Positions 1 to 9,248 of a stretch of 64,000 nt of DNA are shown here, piece by piece; the stretch's first letter is position 1, and each line of letters begins with the position of its first letter. The stretch comes from an uncultured Akkermansia sp. (GTDB lineage Bacteria > Verrucomicrobiota > Verrucomicrobiia > Verrucomicrobiales > Akkermansiaceae). The stretch covers positions 1-64,000 of the forward strand of contig CANQGG010000007.1 in the NCBI GenBank assembly GCA_947601655.1, written 5' to 3'. Under the pieces are notes generated by a model that saw only the letters and a program-made list of their open reading frames with translations, did not search any database and was not told the DNA's origin. The translations under genes and the position numbers were made by a program.

Positions 1-3000
1 GATCTGCCGGTATTTTGGCGAGCGGCGTCCTGGGTGACAGACGGCGAGGCATCGGGTATCCTGCTGGAAAAGCACAAAAAGTTCATCGATAAAGCCGCCG
101 TAGTTTGCATGCTTGTGCAGCCGGTCGTCGATTCCGCCAGAGCTGTGTTTACCTATCGGGCGGAACATTATCAGGCAGGGCAAAATCCGTGGAGTTCGGA
201 TGATACAAAATCTCTGGCAGCACTCATGCGCATCACCAACTACGGGATTCATCTGATGGATGGCAAGCGCATGTTGGATGATATCGTGTATGCCGATATG
301 GTGAACCTGGAAAGTTCCCCCAGCCATGAAGCCGCCATAAAATCCCTCTGGAGCGCCAGCACTGCCGGCAACAAGACCATCATGGAGATGAGCATACTCA
401 ATGGCTATCTCAAGCCGGTGTCCATGGAGGCGGCCCAGGCTATCAGCTCCGGCGCCGCTCTCTACACTGCGGCTCTTGATACCATGGAGATATACCCGCA
501 GTACAATTATCTGGCGATGCGGCGCTTTTTGGAAAGATTGAGCCGTATGCAGAAATTGCAGGCCGATATGAAGCAACGCGAGGATATGTTTTGCGATGCC
601 GTGCGCAGGGAGGATTCGGAGCGTATGCATGCGTGTCGTGATGAGTGGAAAGGAATCTATGAAGAAGCCTTGAAACTCCAGCAAAATCTCTTGGAGGATG
701 AGCGCCTTCTGGGAATTGATTCGCAGAACTCATTGCGTGAGTGCGTGGAGAAGTTGCACTCCCGCATTCATGCCGAGATGGAAAAAGATATCCATCGATT
801 TGATGATTTGGGAAAATACTTGGGGGATTCAGAAAATGCCGAGTTCCTCCGCAACCAGGTGATTGCCCTTCACAAGGCAATTGGTGACAAAATTCCCCGG
901 ATAGCCAAGGAGTGTGATTCTCTGCCCGAGGGTATATGCAGCTTGTGGGATCGACGCAAGGAAGACGCCTCCGAACTTCGCCCGTGGCAGCGCTTTATGG
1001 CGTATGCCAAATCTCTCTACGACGTTTTATACTACCCGCTGCCGGTCGGAGAACAGGGGGAGTCCTTCCATCGCCGCATTGCGCGGGTGAAGGAAATCAA
1101 GAAGCGCTATGATGAGGCGGTCTCTGCGCTCGCTCAACAAGGCGGCGTTGATTTGGGCGCTTCCTGTTGGGAGCAAAACTGGCTTATTCTCACCAATCGC
1201 GTAATCCTGGATTGGCTCCGCACCGTGCCTTTGAGCAATACCGATATCATCCCCGAGGAGATGCTGACAAAAACGCTGCGGAAACTCCCTGCCATCCCGT
1301 ACACGCGAGCCGGCAAATATACGCTTAATCCCTGCTATGACCCGAACACGGTCAACATGCGCATCACAGACCTCAACGAGCTTTCTGCTTTCGTGCACGA
1401 ACACCTGGCCACGAGTAAATCTCGCGATGATGACCAGATAACCCACATGGTTGAGCTGTTAGATGACGCATGTCGCCATTTTCTCCTAGACTATGTGATG
1501 TATTGGACGGACGAAATACCTGCCCACTATAAAATCCAGGGCATACGCACCTGGGCGCAGTTTGTTGAGAGTGGGGACGTGTTTTTCACGGCTGATGTGT
1601 CCGGCATGCTCTACGAGATCAATGAGTTGATGTATAAGGCTCTTTCCATCCCTTGTCTGCAAGATAAAGAGCTGTTCCCGGAGGTGGCTTCCCGACTTGA
1701 AGAAATCAACCGTGCTCAAAAGGGACTCAATTCAGAAGCGCGGCGTAGTTTCTTGCATTCAGCGGATTTCATCAGCCGCCTGGATACTTCCCCTTCCAAG
1801 GCTTGGCAATCGCTCGTGAAGATGCCGGTGGACGATCTTTTTAAGCAGTTCTGGGGGTCGTGGTATGCTGATGAGTCGGATGCGACCTTTCTCTGGTGGA
1901 ATGATTACCTGAGTAATGGAATGCGCCTGCTCAAAAAAGAGGCGGCCGATGAGTTGAGCGAGAGTGTGCGTGGATGCCTGCCGCTCGCATCCATGTTCCC
2001 GCTGTGTAACACCCCACTGCGACGACCGGAGGAAATTCTCACTTCTTATGACCTGGAGAATCTCCAGGAACGCTTGGAAGGGCTTTCCGGTCTTTCGGAT
2101 GAAAAACAGGAGGCGGAGATCGCCAAACAGGCTGGTCTGCGCAACATCCCGGAGGAGAACGCCTCACTCCGCCTGCCCATGACTGGACAGCGTGAGAAAG
2201 CATGGGCCAAGGTGTCGGATGTCGTGCAGTTGCTGGCCGATCCCGAGTTGCCGCTCACGGCTGCGATTGTTCTGCCCTCGGCTGAAGTGAGGTCCGCTTC
2301 AGTCAGTGGGGAAGATGGCAAGAGCCGCCTTCTTCCGGTGGGGAGGCGCTATCCGTATTTCCGTGTGGCTCGTGACGGGGAAGCTCTCTCCTCCCTCGTG
2401 AATCTTAATCGTGAAAACAAGGAGGATATATCGCTGACGTCCTGTCCGATACCGGCGGACGCCGGAAATTTCCAATTCCAATTTTTCCGACGAGCAGATG
2501 ATTCGTCACCTGACTGTACCGTGAACATCTCCGGCGGCTGGAGTGCGATTAACCTTTACCTCCGCTCAGGTGCAGTATTAGGTGATGATAAGAAAACGGC
2601 GTATGTGCCGCTTATTTTCCGCGACAAGGAAGGATATAGCTGCCTGTTCTGGGTGGGTGTGCACTTTAATCGCGACATGATTTCTCCCGGTGATTGGCTC
2701 GGTACGACCGCGTTTGATGAGAGCCCTGCCGTTCAGGGAGATGCGGCAACTTCCGCAGAGAAGGAATTACGCAAAGTGTTCCGTAAGGCTTTCCTTACGG
2801 AACGCAGTCTGCCGCGTGCCGTCACGTCAGATGATCGTGAGGAGTTGCGTCGCTCCGTCCAGTCATTGCTGGGTAAGACTTATTCAATTGCTTTTGAGAT
2901 CGTGCTTCCCAGCGCTGTGGCGGAGCCTCAGGAGGAACGCCTGCGCACCGCTGCTCTTTACCCATATTTCGCCGCGGGGTCTGCCAACGGCAGCTCAGGC

Positions 3001-3345
3001 AAGCTGCGTGCCGTCCCGGATGCCACACAAACGGCGTCATTGCACATCCCAGGCAAAGAGAAGCTTCTCCTGCGCCTCTACCGCCATGCGCAAGATGAGT
3101 TTTCTGCTATGTATGTCCAGCAGCAGGAGCCTCTCTTGGATTACGTCATCACCCACGCTACTGAGTATTCGCCTGTTCCCGGTTATTTGACGGTGCCTGT
3201 GCCTGTTTCGTCCGGTAGAGGCTCTATGATATACACGCTTTACCTGCGTCCTGTAATCAAGATATATGCTGATGATGGACTGCTGCCGGAGGATGGATCC
3301 GGCGGGTTGCGTGTTGATTATCCTGATGAAGACCTCCCTCTGTAA
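1..3345 (+). CDS. TssM/IcmF-like type VI secretion protein, 5' partial
   Basis: The frame is open from base 1, so the gene starts before the window; the GTG at 34 is probably internal. About 1114 residues are visible. They are mostly helical and acidic, with no clear membrane segment. The last 350 residues become beta-rich, with a GGWSAINLYLRSG stretch near residue 840 that recalls the 'GPWALFRL' region of TssM C-terminal domains. TssM is the inner-membrane part of the type VI secretion membrane complex, and the missing N-terminus would carry its membrane helices and NTPase-like domain. The main support is the next gene, a clear TssA, 33 bp downstream on the same strand. The protein is divergent, so another T6SS-associated large protein remains possible. 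Confidence 0.5.
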   Translation, partial: DLPVFWRAASWVTDGEASGILLEKHKKFIDKAAVVCMLVQPVVDSARAVFTYRAEHYQAGQNPWSSDDTKSLAALMRITNYGIHLMDGKRMLDDIVYADMVNLESSPSHEAAIKSLWSASTAGNKTIMEMSILNGYLKPVSMEAAQAISSGAALYTAALDTMEIYPQYNYLAMRRFLERLSRMQKLQADMKQREDMFCDAVRREDSERMHACRDEWKGIYEEALKLQQNLLEDERLLGIDSQNSLRECVEKLHSRIHAEMEKDIHRFDDLGKYLGDSENAEFLRNQVIALHKAIGDKIPRIAKECDSLPEGICSLWDRRKEDASELRPWQRFMAYAKSLYDVLYYPLPVGEQGESFHRRIARVKEIKKRYDEAVSALAQQGGVDLGASCWEQNWLILTNRVILDWLRTVPLSNTDIIPEEMLTKTLRKLPAIPYTRAGKYTLNPCYDPNTVNMRITDLNELSAFVHEHLATSKSRDDDQITHMVELLDDACRHFLLDYVMYWTDEIPAHYKIQGIRTWAQFVESGDVFFTADVSGMLYEINELMYKALSIPCLQDKELFPEVASRLEEINRAQKGLNSEARRSFLHSADFISRLDTSPSKAWQSLVKMPVDDLFKQFWGSWYADESDATFLWWNDYLSNGMRLLKKEAADELSESVRGCLPLASMFPLCNTPLRRPEEILTSYDLENLQERLEGLSGLSDEKQEAEIAKQAGLRNIPEENASLRLPMTGQREKAWAKVSDVVQLLADPELPLTAAIVLPSAEVRSASVSGEDGKSRLLPVGRRYPYFRVARDGEALSSLVNLNRENKEDISLTSCPIPADAGNFQFQFFRRADDSSPDCTVNISGGWSAINLYLRSGAVLGDDKKTAYVPLIFRDKEGYSCLFWVGVHFNRDMISPGDWLGTTAFDESPAVQGDAATSAEKELRKVFRKAFLTERSLPRAVTSDDREELRRSVQSLLGKTYSIAFEIVLPSAVAEPQEERLRTAALYPYFAAGSANGSSGKLRAVPDATQTASLHIPGKEKLLLRLYRHAQDEFSAMYVQQQEPLLDYVITHATEYSPVPGYLTVPVPVSSGRGSMIYTLYLRPVIKIYADDGLLPEDGSGGLRVDYPDEDLPL

Positions 3346-3378
3346 TTCTCAATCCTGAAACTTAGCACTCACACGACT

Positions 3379-4539
3379 ATGAATGATCAACAATTTTTAG
3401 AATGGACGACACCAATCGCCGGGACAATGCCGACCGGTGAAAATCTGGAATACGATCCGCGCATGGTGGAATTGGAGGAAAAAATGGCAGGTCAACCGGA
3501 GAGGACCATGGGTGACTCTGTGATCCCCGCTGAACCTCCCGATTACAGGAAAATTGAAAAAGCTGCGGCCACGCTGATGCAGGAGAGTCGGGATTTACGT
3601 ATTGTTGTTATCTGGACGATAGCCCGTCTGGCTAATGCAGGCGTGAACGGATTACTGGAGGGCTTGAAGCTTATAGCCGCTCTCAGTGAAAACATGTGGG
3701 ATGACTTGTTGCCGGTTCCGGACGATGGCGATGTGCAGGAACGAATCAGCGCACTCACTCGCTTATCCCCGATGCCGGGTAGTTTTGATGCGGATCGTTC
3801 CGTACCCAGGCTGTTGCTTGAAGTACCTTTGACCGATTCTCCTCAGTTGGGGACATATGGATTGAGAGACGTGAATGAGGCCCCGGAGGGAAGCGATGCT
3901 TCGCGCACAATCCATGCAGCTTTGCGCGATACTCCTGAGGAGGAAAAAGCACTCCTGTTGCGTGATCTCGAGGAGAGTCTGAACCTCCTGAAGCAGATAC
4001 GCGACGTGTACTCTGCCCATAATCAAGGTACACCGGATTTTAGTATACTGAGCGACATGCTGAAGCAAATGCAGATCTTTCTTAGAGTGCAGAGTGATGT
4101 TGCCACGGCTCCGCAACAGGCAGCAGTGAGTGCAGAATCTGAAAGTGGTGAAAAACCTGCCCATGAAAGTTCTATGACACAGGCGGTCTCTAAGCCGCAG
4201 ATTAGTCCAGTGCCTTCCTCTGCCGGTCTGGATACTCAGGTTGGGCGTGCTGAGATGGTACAGCTCATGCATCAAGTGAGCGATTGGTTCAGAAAAAATG
4301 AGCCCTCCAGTCCGGTACCATATTTTCTTCAACGAGCTATCCGCTCAGTTGGTGTGAGCTATATTGACCTGGTGGCGGATATTGACCCGAGCTCCATGGA
4401 AAGGGTCCTCAACGTTCTCAAACCTGACGCAAAACGCGAGAAAGTGCCCGTAAAATCCGAAACAATTCCGGCTGCTGCTCCCAGTCCTTCTCCATCTTCC
4501 AAAGAGGAGAATGGATATTTCTCCCCTTTTGGAGGATAA
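3379..4539 (+). CDS. tssA: Type VI secretion protein TssA (ImpA N-terminal domain)
   Basis: The 386-residue protein has the ImpA/TssA N-terminal domain at about residues 10-130. It opens with PTGENLEYDP and continues with GDSVIPAEPPDYRKIEKAA and the SRDLRIVVIWTIARLANAG helix, all typical of the family. A Ser/Glu/Ala-rich linker at about 235-280 leads to a C-terminal segment with RKNEPSSPVPYFLQRAIRS, the EPSSPVP motif of TssA proteins. TssA caps and primes polymerisation of the contractile sheath-tube at the baseplate in the cytoplasm. It follows the TssM-like gene closely, and the two probably form one transcript. The start ATG has no recognisable Shine-Dalgarno sequence. The family call is firm, but no sheath, Hcp or VgrG gene lies in the window. 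Confidence 0.88.
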   Translation: MNDQQFLEWTTPIAGTMPTGENLEYDPRMVELEEKMAGQPERTMGDSVIPAEPPDYRKIEKAAATLMQESRDLRIVVIWTIARLANAGVNGLLEGLKLIAALSENMWDDLLPVPDDGDVQERISALTRLSPMPGSFDADRSVPRLLLEVPLTDSPQLGTYGLRDVNEAPEGSDASRTIHAALRDTPEEEKALLLRDLEESLNLLKQIRDVYSAHNQGTPDFSILSDMLKQMQIFLRVQSDVATAPQQAAVSAESESGEKPAHESSMTQAVSKPQISPVPSSAGLDTQVGRAEMVQLMHQVSDWFRKNEPSSPVPYFLQRAIRSVGVSYIDLVADIDPSSMERVLNVLKPDAKREKVPVKSETIPAAAPSPSPSSKEENGYFSPFGG

Positions 4540-4625
4540 AAGTAAACGACCGAAGATTCCGCCAGATTTTGTTTTTGCGGCAATGCAGGGTGTGCAACTG
4601 CCCTCTGTGGAATGATTTTCGCGTC

Positions 4626-4655
4626 TTGACTTTGCATGATGGGAAATGGTAGACT
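4626..4655 (+). promoter_or_regulatory. Sigma-70-like promoter for the GHMP kinase fusion gene
   Basis: TTGACT at 4626-4631 and TAGACT at 4650-4655 are separated by 18 bp. Transcription would begin near 4662, about 10 nt before the ATG at 4673. This favours 4673 over the earlier in-frame ATG at 4646, which would lie upstream of the transcript start. Confidence 0.55.
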
Positions 4656-4672
4656 CAGGGAAAGCACAGAGC

Positions 4673-5836
4673 ATGAAAAAAGTTTTTGTATCCGGGGCGT
4701 TCAGTGTGGTGCATGCTGGTCACATCCGTTTTTTGCGGGATGCGCGTGCTCTTGGGGATTATCTGATTGTGAGTTTTCCTTCAACGGACATGCTTTGGCG
4801 CATTTACGGGCGAAAATCCGTACTGCGCGATGAAGATAAGATGGAGTTGCTTGGAAGTCTGGATATGGTGGATGAAGTACGCTTCTCGACGGATGAGGAC
4901 GAGGCGGTGTCTTTTGGCAGTATCTTTCGTGAACTCAGACCTGATGTGCTGGCTGTTACGACAGATGATCGCTACATGAAGTCTAAGAAGAAATTGTGCG
5001 CCGAGGTGGGCGCAGAGTTTGTCGTTCTGGAAAAGACGGCACCTGAGAAGGTGCAGATCACGAGTGGAACCGAGGTGTTGGCGCGAGCCAAGGCCCCCAC
5101 ACATGTGCCACTTCGTGTGGATTTTGCTGGAGGATGGTTGGACGTGCCGAACAACGCTCGGGAGGGTGAATATGTGGTTAACTGCGCGATTTCTCCTACA
5201 GTTTCTCTTCAGGAGTGGGAGTATCGGCAGGGTGGCGGCCTTGGGGGCAGTGGTGCATGGAGCGTGCTCAATGGCTGGGATCCCGTGCGGTCGGAGCTTG
5301 GTTTGGGTGTAGGGTGGCAGGATCCCGCAGTAATTGCCGAGACCGGATGCTGCGTCTGGAAATCCGGTCGTTATCCGGTACTTGAGTTCAAGAATACGGG
5401 TGAGTTCTTGAAGGGCAAATTGGCGGTTTACGATACGCGTATCCGTCACGATACGCCAGGCGTGGCTGGGTTGACACGAGATATGGATACCATTGCTCGC
5501 GCCGGTCGGGTGGCTCGTTTAGGTGTGTTGCAGCAGGAGGTGATGGTGCTCTCAGAGGCGGTGCAGATGAGCTATCGCGTGCAGCTGGACGAAGGGATGC
5601 AACCTCTGCCGAAAATCGCGAATGAGTTAGCTTTCAAATACTGTGGGGGAGGGCACGGAGGATATGCCGTTTATTTGTTTGCTACGCCTGAGGATCGACA
5701 ACAGGCGTTGGATGCATGTCGGGATCTCTATCCGGTAGAGCCGTATTGCCGCACTTTCGGACGCGACGAACCAGTGCCATGGGATCCCTTTTATTTACAA
5801 CGCATGCGGGAGAGTTTGCAGAAGGAAAATGCCTAA
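4673..5836 (+). CDS. Nucleotidyltransferase-GHMP kinase fusion (sugar activation)
   Basis: The 387-residue protein joins two enzymes. Residues 1-135 form a cytidylyltransferase-type domain with an HxGH motif (HAGH, 14-17). Residues 145-387 are a GHMP sugar kinase: motif 1 is PLRVDFAGGWLDVP (146-159), the phosphate-binding motif is GLGGSGA (189-195), and motif 3 is GGGHGG (324-329). Motif 1 resembles heptose-7-phosphate kinases and fucokinases. A combined kinase and nucleotidyltransferase could phosphorylate a sugar and then form its nucleotide derivative, as HldE-like and FKP-like proteins do with other folds. The substrate is unknown. The next gene overlaps by 8 nt and encodes a second nucleotidyltransferase, so the two probably share a pathway. 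The start at 4673 is chosen from the family N-terminus and the promoter. Confidence 0.75.
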   Translation: MKKVFVSGAFSVVHAGHIRFLRDARALGDYLIVSFPSTDMLWRIYGRKSVLRDEDKMELLGSLDMVDEVRFSTDEDEAVSFGSIFRELRPDVLAVTTDDRYMKSKKKLCAEVGAEFVVLEKTAPEKVQITSGTEVLARAKAPTHVPLRVDFAGGWLDVPNNAREGEYVVNCAISPTVSLQEWEYRQGGGLGGSGAWSVLNGWDPVRSELGLGVGWQDPAVIAETGCCVWKSGRYPVLEFKNTGEFLKGKLAVYDTRIRHDTPGVAGLTRDMDTIARAGRVARLGVLQQEVMVLSEAVQMSYRVQLDEGMQPLPKIANELAFKYCGGGHGGYAVYLFATPEDRQQALDACRDLYPVEPYCRTFGRDEPVPWDPFYLQRMRESLQKENA

Positions 5837-6245
5837 AGTTTTAGTTTCAGGTTGTTTTGATATGCTGCACAGCGGGCATGTCGCCTTTTTGGAGGAAGCC
5901 GCGGGGTACGGTGATTTGTACGTTTCTCTCGGCTCTGATCGTACTGTCATGCAGCTTAAACACCGTCCTACGGTGTGCAATGAGCAGGAGAGAAAATATA
6001 TGCTGGAAGCCTTGCGCTGTGTGAAAAAGGTTTATATCGGTCCGGGCGATGGGAAAATGGACTTTCTACCGCTGTTGGACGTGGTGAAGCCGGATATCTT
6101 TTTCGTGAATTCCGATGGGAGTGATGACGAAAAACGCGCGCTGATTGAATCACGTGGTATTCGGTACATTGTCAGTAGCCGCAAACCTCACGAAGGCCTT
6201 CCTGCGCGCTCGACCACAAATCTGCGGGGGCAGATCAATCCATAG
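5829..6245 (+). CDS. Cytidylyltransferase-like (HxGH) nucleotidyltransferase
   Basis: This 138-residue single-domain protein belongs to the adenylyl/cytidylyltransferase superfamily. It has VSGCFDMLHSGH at 6-17 with the catalytic HSGH, a GSDRTV stretch, and a C-terminal ARSTTNLRG in the place where related enzymes carry the ISST-like signature. Such enzymes transfer a nucleotide to a phosphorylated sugar or alcohol. Its ATG overlaps the end of the fusion gene by 8 nt, so the two are translationally linked. It resembles the N-terminal domain of its neighbour and may be a diverged copy acting on a related substrate. The exact reaction cannot be told. Confidence 0.75.
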   Translation: MPKVLVSGCFDMLHSGHVAFLEEAAGYGDLYVSLGSDRTVMQLKHRPTVCNEQERKYMLEALRCVKKVYIGPGDGKMDFLPLLDVVKPDIFFVNSDGSDDEKRALIESRGIRYIVSSRKPHEGLPARSTTNLRGQINP

Positions 6246-6389
6246 AAACAAATTTCTGTCAATTTGATATGTGACATTTTCCGCTGGTGGAGCGATGCAA
6301 TGACCGGATATGTCGCTAATCTTCCGCTTGTTTTACGTGGAAGTTATGTTCTTGAGGATTGTGTAGATTTGAGGCGCAAAAGGAGGGGT

Positions 6390-6467
6390 ATGATGTTCTC
6401 GTATTCCCGACCGTCTCCCTTCTCGAAAGTGAGGATGTGTGAAACTCACGAAGTCGACAGCTTATAA
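6390..6467 (+). CDS. Possible 25-residue peptide
   Basis: An ATG-ATG pair at 6390 and 6393 follows a perfect AGGAGG at 6381-6386, which is rare in this window. It opens a frame of 25 codons ending in TAA at 6465-6467. The peptide is polar and matches nothing I recognise. The surrounding 6246-6577 interval holds no other gene, only the promoter for the next one. A chance frame is quite possible. Confidence 0.2.
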   Translation: MMFSYSRPSPFSKVRMCETHEVDSL

Positions 6468-6531
6468 ATCGGACTTCATAAACAGCAATCGCTTTTCTAA
6501 CGAGAATGCCTCGTGAAGTTGGCGTTTTTAG

Positions 6532-6560
6532 TTGTGTATGGCGGGACGCTGTGGTAGAAT
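6532..6560 (+). promoter_or_regulatory. Sigma-70-like promoter for the TPR membrane protein gene
   Basis: TTGTGT at 6532-6537 and TAGAAT at 6555-6560 are 17 bp apart. The predicted transcript starts near 6567, about 10 nt before the ATG at 6578. This excludes the longer in-frame start at 6506. Confidence 0.5.
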
Positions 6561-6577
6561 TTATCCGGCAGAGGGAG

Positions 6578-7846
6578 ATGGACAAATCAGGGAAAGAGGA
6601 TGCACGAGAAGGCTTGCGCGAGCGCGCGAGAAGGTCTTTTGTGTACCTGCGGCACGGGTTACTGAGTGCTGGGTTTGTGGTGATCGTGCTGCGACTGCTG
6701 ATCGTGGTGGAACTCTGTCTGCTTGGAATTGGTGTTGTACGCAGGTTGGAGAATTCCTATGATCGCGCCATGGAGGCGGCTCGCATGGAACTTGCCGCTA
6801 TTGAGGCTCATGGGCTGGTTCAGCAGCAGACCTCCGGCGATGGGTTCGCCGGTATTAGCGCTGCCCAGAAGCAAGATTTTCCTGATGCTCAGGATCCCCC
6901 ACCAGGTGAGGTTCCGGACTTGCGTCCACGCGATGTTGCAAGCATTGTCTCTGATGAGACGGGAGATATGGATGCTGCAACATCTCTTTTGACGGCTGAT
7001 GGAGGACCGATGGAAGAAGAGAAAATTCAGGAGACTGCGAGTCATGGGGACGAGAAGGTGGAGCAGTTGATACGTCGGGGTGTGGCGGCGATGATTGCCG
7101 GGGATATGCGCCAGTGTATACTGAGCTTAGAGCAAGCGTCAACTCAAGCGCCGGAACATCCAGCGTTGCTGTACTACTACGGTGTGGCATATGATAAATT
7201 GCTCAATCCCAGTAAGGCAAGGGATTACTACGGTAAGCTTTTCCGCATGCGTGAAGCTGCAGGAAAATATTTTGCTCGTGCTGCAAAACGATTGACTTAC
7301 GGCATGGAACTTCCCTCTGCCATGCGTGGTAAGCTGGCTTTTGGCCCCCACCGCGTGCAACACACAGATGATGCAGAGCAGGGAGAGCATGTACAGATTC
7401 TTTTGCCTGTGCTGCTGGCGGATGGTGAGGAAGTGCGACCGGATGATATATACATTGCTCTCCAATTTTTCGTGATGCTCAATGGCAGAAAGGTGGACTT
7501 TGCACCTCAGGAACCCAGGCTTTCGTGGGTGAATGGACAGCCGAGCTGGCGGGACGGTGAAGAGAATTTGGAGGTTTACTACACGCTTCCTCCGCAGGAT
7601 GAAATGGGTGAAGATCATGCCGGTGAATCGAAGTACTACGGTTTTACCGCGAAACTTTACTATAAAGGTGAGCCAATGGATTGCATCAGTGAGCCATCCT
7701 CGCTGATCCTTCATGAACAGCTGCTCAACAGTCGCCGTGGCTCTGCTGGACCGGGGGGGCTTCTCCCTGATGATGGCTTGTCTTCCCCCTATTCTGAGGA
7801 GGCGGTGCCCTATTCTGACGAATATCCTGATGCGACATCTCTCTGA
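6578..7846 (+). CDS. Membrane-anchored TPR-like protein of the T6SS-like cluster
   Basis: The 422-residue protein has a basic cytoplasmic N-terminus, one hydrophobic helix at about 27-54 and a low-complexity acidic stretch. A helical pair at about 165-230 with alternating small and aromatic residues (ALLYYYGVAYDKL) reads as a tetratricopeptide repeat. The C-terminal half is beta-rich. It starts a run of three closely spaced genes (11 and 17 bp apart) that follow tssA and the sugar genes. No enzyme motif is visible. A structural or scaffolding role in the envelope is inferred from the TPR and the anchor. The first in-frame ATG lies at 6506, but 6578 fits the promoter and the protein start better. 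Confidence 0.6.
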   Translation: MDKSGKEDAREGLRERARRSFVYLRHGLLSAGFVVIVLRLLIVVELCLLGIGVVRRLENSYDRAMEAARMELAAIEAHGLVQQQTSGDGFAGISAAQKQDFPDAQDPPPGEVPDLRPRDVASIVSDETGDMDAATSLLTADGGPMEEEKIQETASHGDEKVEQLIRRGVAAMIAGDMRQCILSLEQASTQAPEHPALLYYYGVAYDKLLNPSKARDYYGKLFRMREAAGKYFARAAKRLTYGMELPSAMRGKLAFGPHRVQHTDDAEQGEHVQILLPVLLADGEEVRPDDIYIALQFFVMLNGRKVDFAPQEPRLSWVNGQPSWRDGEENLEVYYTLPPQDEMGEDHAGESKYYGFTAKLYYKGEPMDCISEPSSLILHEQLLNSRRGSAGPGGLLPDDGLSSPYSEEAVPYSDEYPDATSL

Positions 7847-7857
7847 TTCAAAATTCT

Positions 7858-9231
7858 ATGAAGCCGATTTTTCCAGAACTTCCGTCTAAGTTGGGACTCT
7901 ACACGGTGACAGAAAGACTCAGTGCACGGCAGTTTACTGAACTGTACGATGCGTATCAGAGTTATGTGGATCGCAGGGTGGTGCTTGAGGCGCTGCGGCC
8001 GGGATGTGACGAAGCAATGGTCAATTATTTTCTTGCCACCACTCAGGCGAGGGCAGCGGTGAATCTGCCTGGGGTCAGTCCTGTGCTGGAGTCTGCCAGG
8101 AGCGGTTCCATCATTTACCTCATCCAAGAAAAACCTGTTGGTGAACCTCTCATGCGGCTCTTACTTGAGCAGCGCTTTTCAGCAAAAGACGGTCTTCGTC
8201 TCGTGGAGGCTCTCGCAGAGTTGTATGAAGCCGGGAAAAAGCAGAATGTAGCAATAGATCCAGTTACGGCGGATGCAATATACGTAGATGGAGGGCAAAT
8301 AAATTTCCTCTCCACCATTTCTCCTGACTCGCCCACTCCTGCGTTATTGACTGCCCAGATGTGCGCTTTGGCAGATTTGCTTGAGCAGGCTATTCCTTCT
8401 GCGTTAATGAAGAATAGCAGCCTCCCTACAGTTATTAATTGGCTGCGCCACGGTTACAACGGGCGTGTACTGGAGTGGAATTCCCTCAGATCAGCCCTGC
8501 GTGCTCTACGTGCTCGCAGACATTCTTCCGACAAGGTGTACCGAGATGATGTCGGACATCCGAGTTTGCGTATGATGCTGCGGCGTTGGATGCGTGAATT
8601 GAGGAAGTCTTTTTGGCTAACGGCAACTTGTGTGTTGCTTGTTTCTCTGGTAGGAGGAATAGGTTCACAGTTGATACCAGAGGATGCTTTTGTTTCGCTT
8701 GACCCGGCAGTGGCCGGCAATCGTGTTTATGCTATTGATGGTCAACAGGTTTATGCGGTGCATCAATTACCGGTGAGCATCGCAGAATATTCCATATTCA
8801 TTGAAGCCTGGGGTAAGATGAGCCCTGAGGAGCGTGAGCATCTCGCAGATGGATTGTTTGAGAATCCTGCAAATTATTCTCTGCGTGACCCGCTGAATTG
8901 GGAAGAGCAGTTACGCGCTGCGGAGGAGGGGAAGAAGTTGACTCCGAATTCCCCTGTCCTTGGGGTGGGGTATCGCGAGGCGATGTTGTATGCACGCTAC
9001 GCAGACGAGGTACTTGCCACGGCGGACCAGGTTTTCACAGCTCGTGAGCACACTCCCGGTGCAAAGGAGGTAGAAGAATGGACAGCCTCATTCTCTTCTC
9101 CCCAGATGCCATACGACGGCTGCATCATTGTATGGCCTGCTCAGGGAAAGATACCGATCTATGCCTCAGATGATCAAGAACAAGTTCCACAGCGTGGTTT
9201 CAGAACCGCCTCACTTGTCAACGCTCAATAA
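7858..9231 (+). CDS. Pseudokinase fused to an FGE/sulfatase-modifying-like domain
   Basis: The 457-residue protein has a Ser/Thr kinase-like fold at about 10-220 that has lost its key residues. The position of the ATP-binding Lys reads VVLEAL, and the HRD-like loop reads AIDPVTADAIYVDGG without the catalytic Asp pattern. One transmembrane helix at about 251-272 (WLTATCVLLVSLVGG) separates it from a periplasmic region. That region has features of the formylglycine-generating-enzyme family: YAVHQLPVSIAEYSIFIEAW, then WEEQLRAAEEGKKLTP. Kinase-FGE fusions such as PpkA regulate type VI secretion in proteobacteria, which agrees with tssA nearby. Both domains look degenerate, so a binding rather than catalytic role is likely. 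The domain calls are by eye. Confidence 0.55.
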   Translation: MKPIFPELPSKLGLYTVTERLSARQFTELYDAYQSYVDRRVVLEALRPGCDEAMVNYFLATTQARAAVNLPGVSPVLESARSGSIIYLIQEKPVGEPLMRLLLEQRFSAKDGLRLVEALAELYEAGKKQNVAIDPVTADAIYVDGGQINFLSTISPDSPTPALLTAQMCALADLLEQAIPSALMKNSSLPTVINWLRHGYNGRVLEWNSLRSALRALRARRHSSDKVYRDDVGHPSLRMMLRRWMRELRKSFWLTATCVLLVSLVGGIGSQLIPEDAFVSLDPAVAGNRVYAIDGQQVYAVHQLPVSIAEYSIFIEAWGKMSPEEREHLADGLFENPANYSLRDPLNWEEQLRAAEEGKKLTPNSPVLGVGYREAMLYARYADEVLATADQVFTAREHTPGAKEVEEWTASFSSPQMPYDGCIIVWPAQGKIPIYASDDQEQVPQRGFRTASLVNAQ

Positions 9232-9248
9232 AAAACGATGCAATACTT

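Noticed and set aside
34..3345. GTG at 34 as the start of the first gene
   Set aside because: The frame stays open to base 1 and the protein lacks the N-terminal parts expected of its family, so it is more likely truncated by the window edge.
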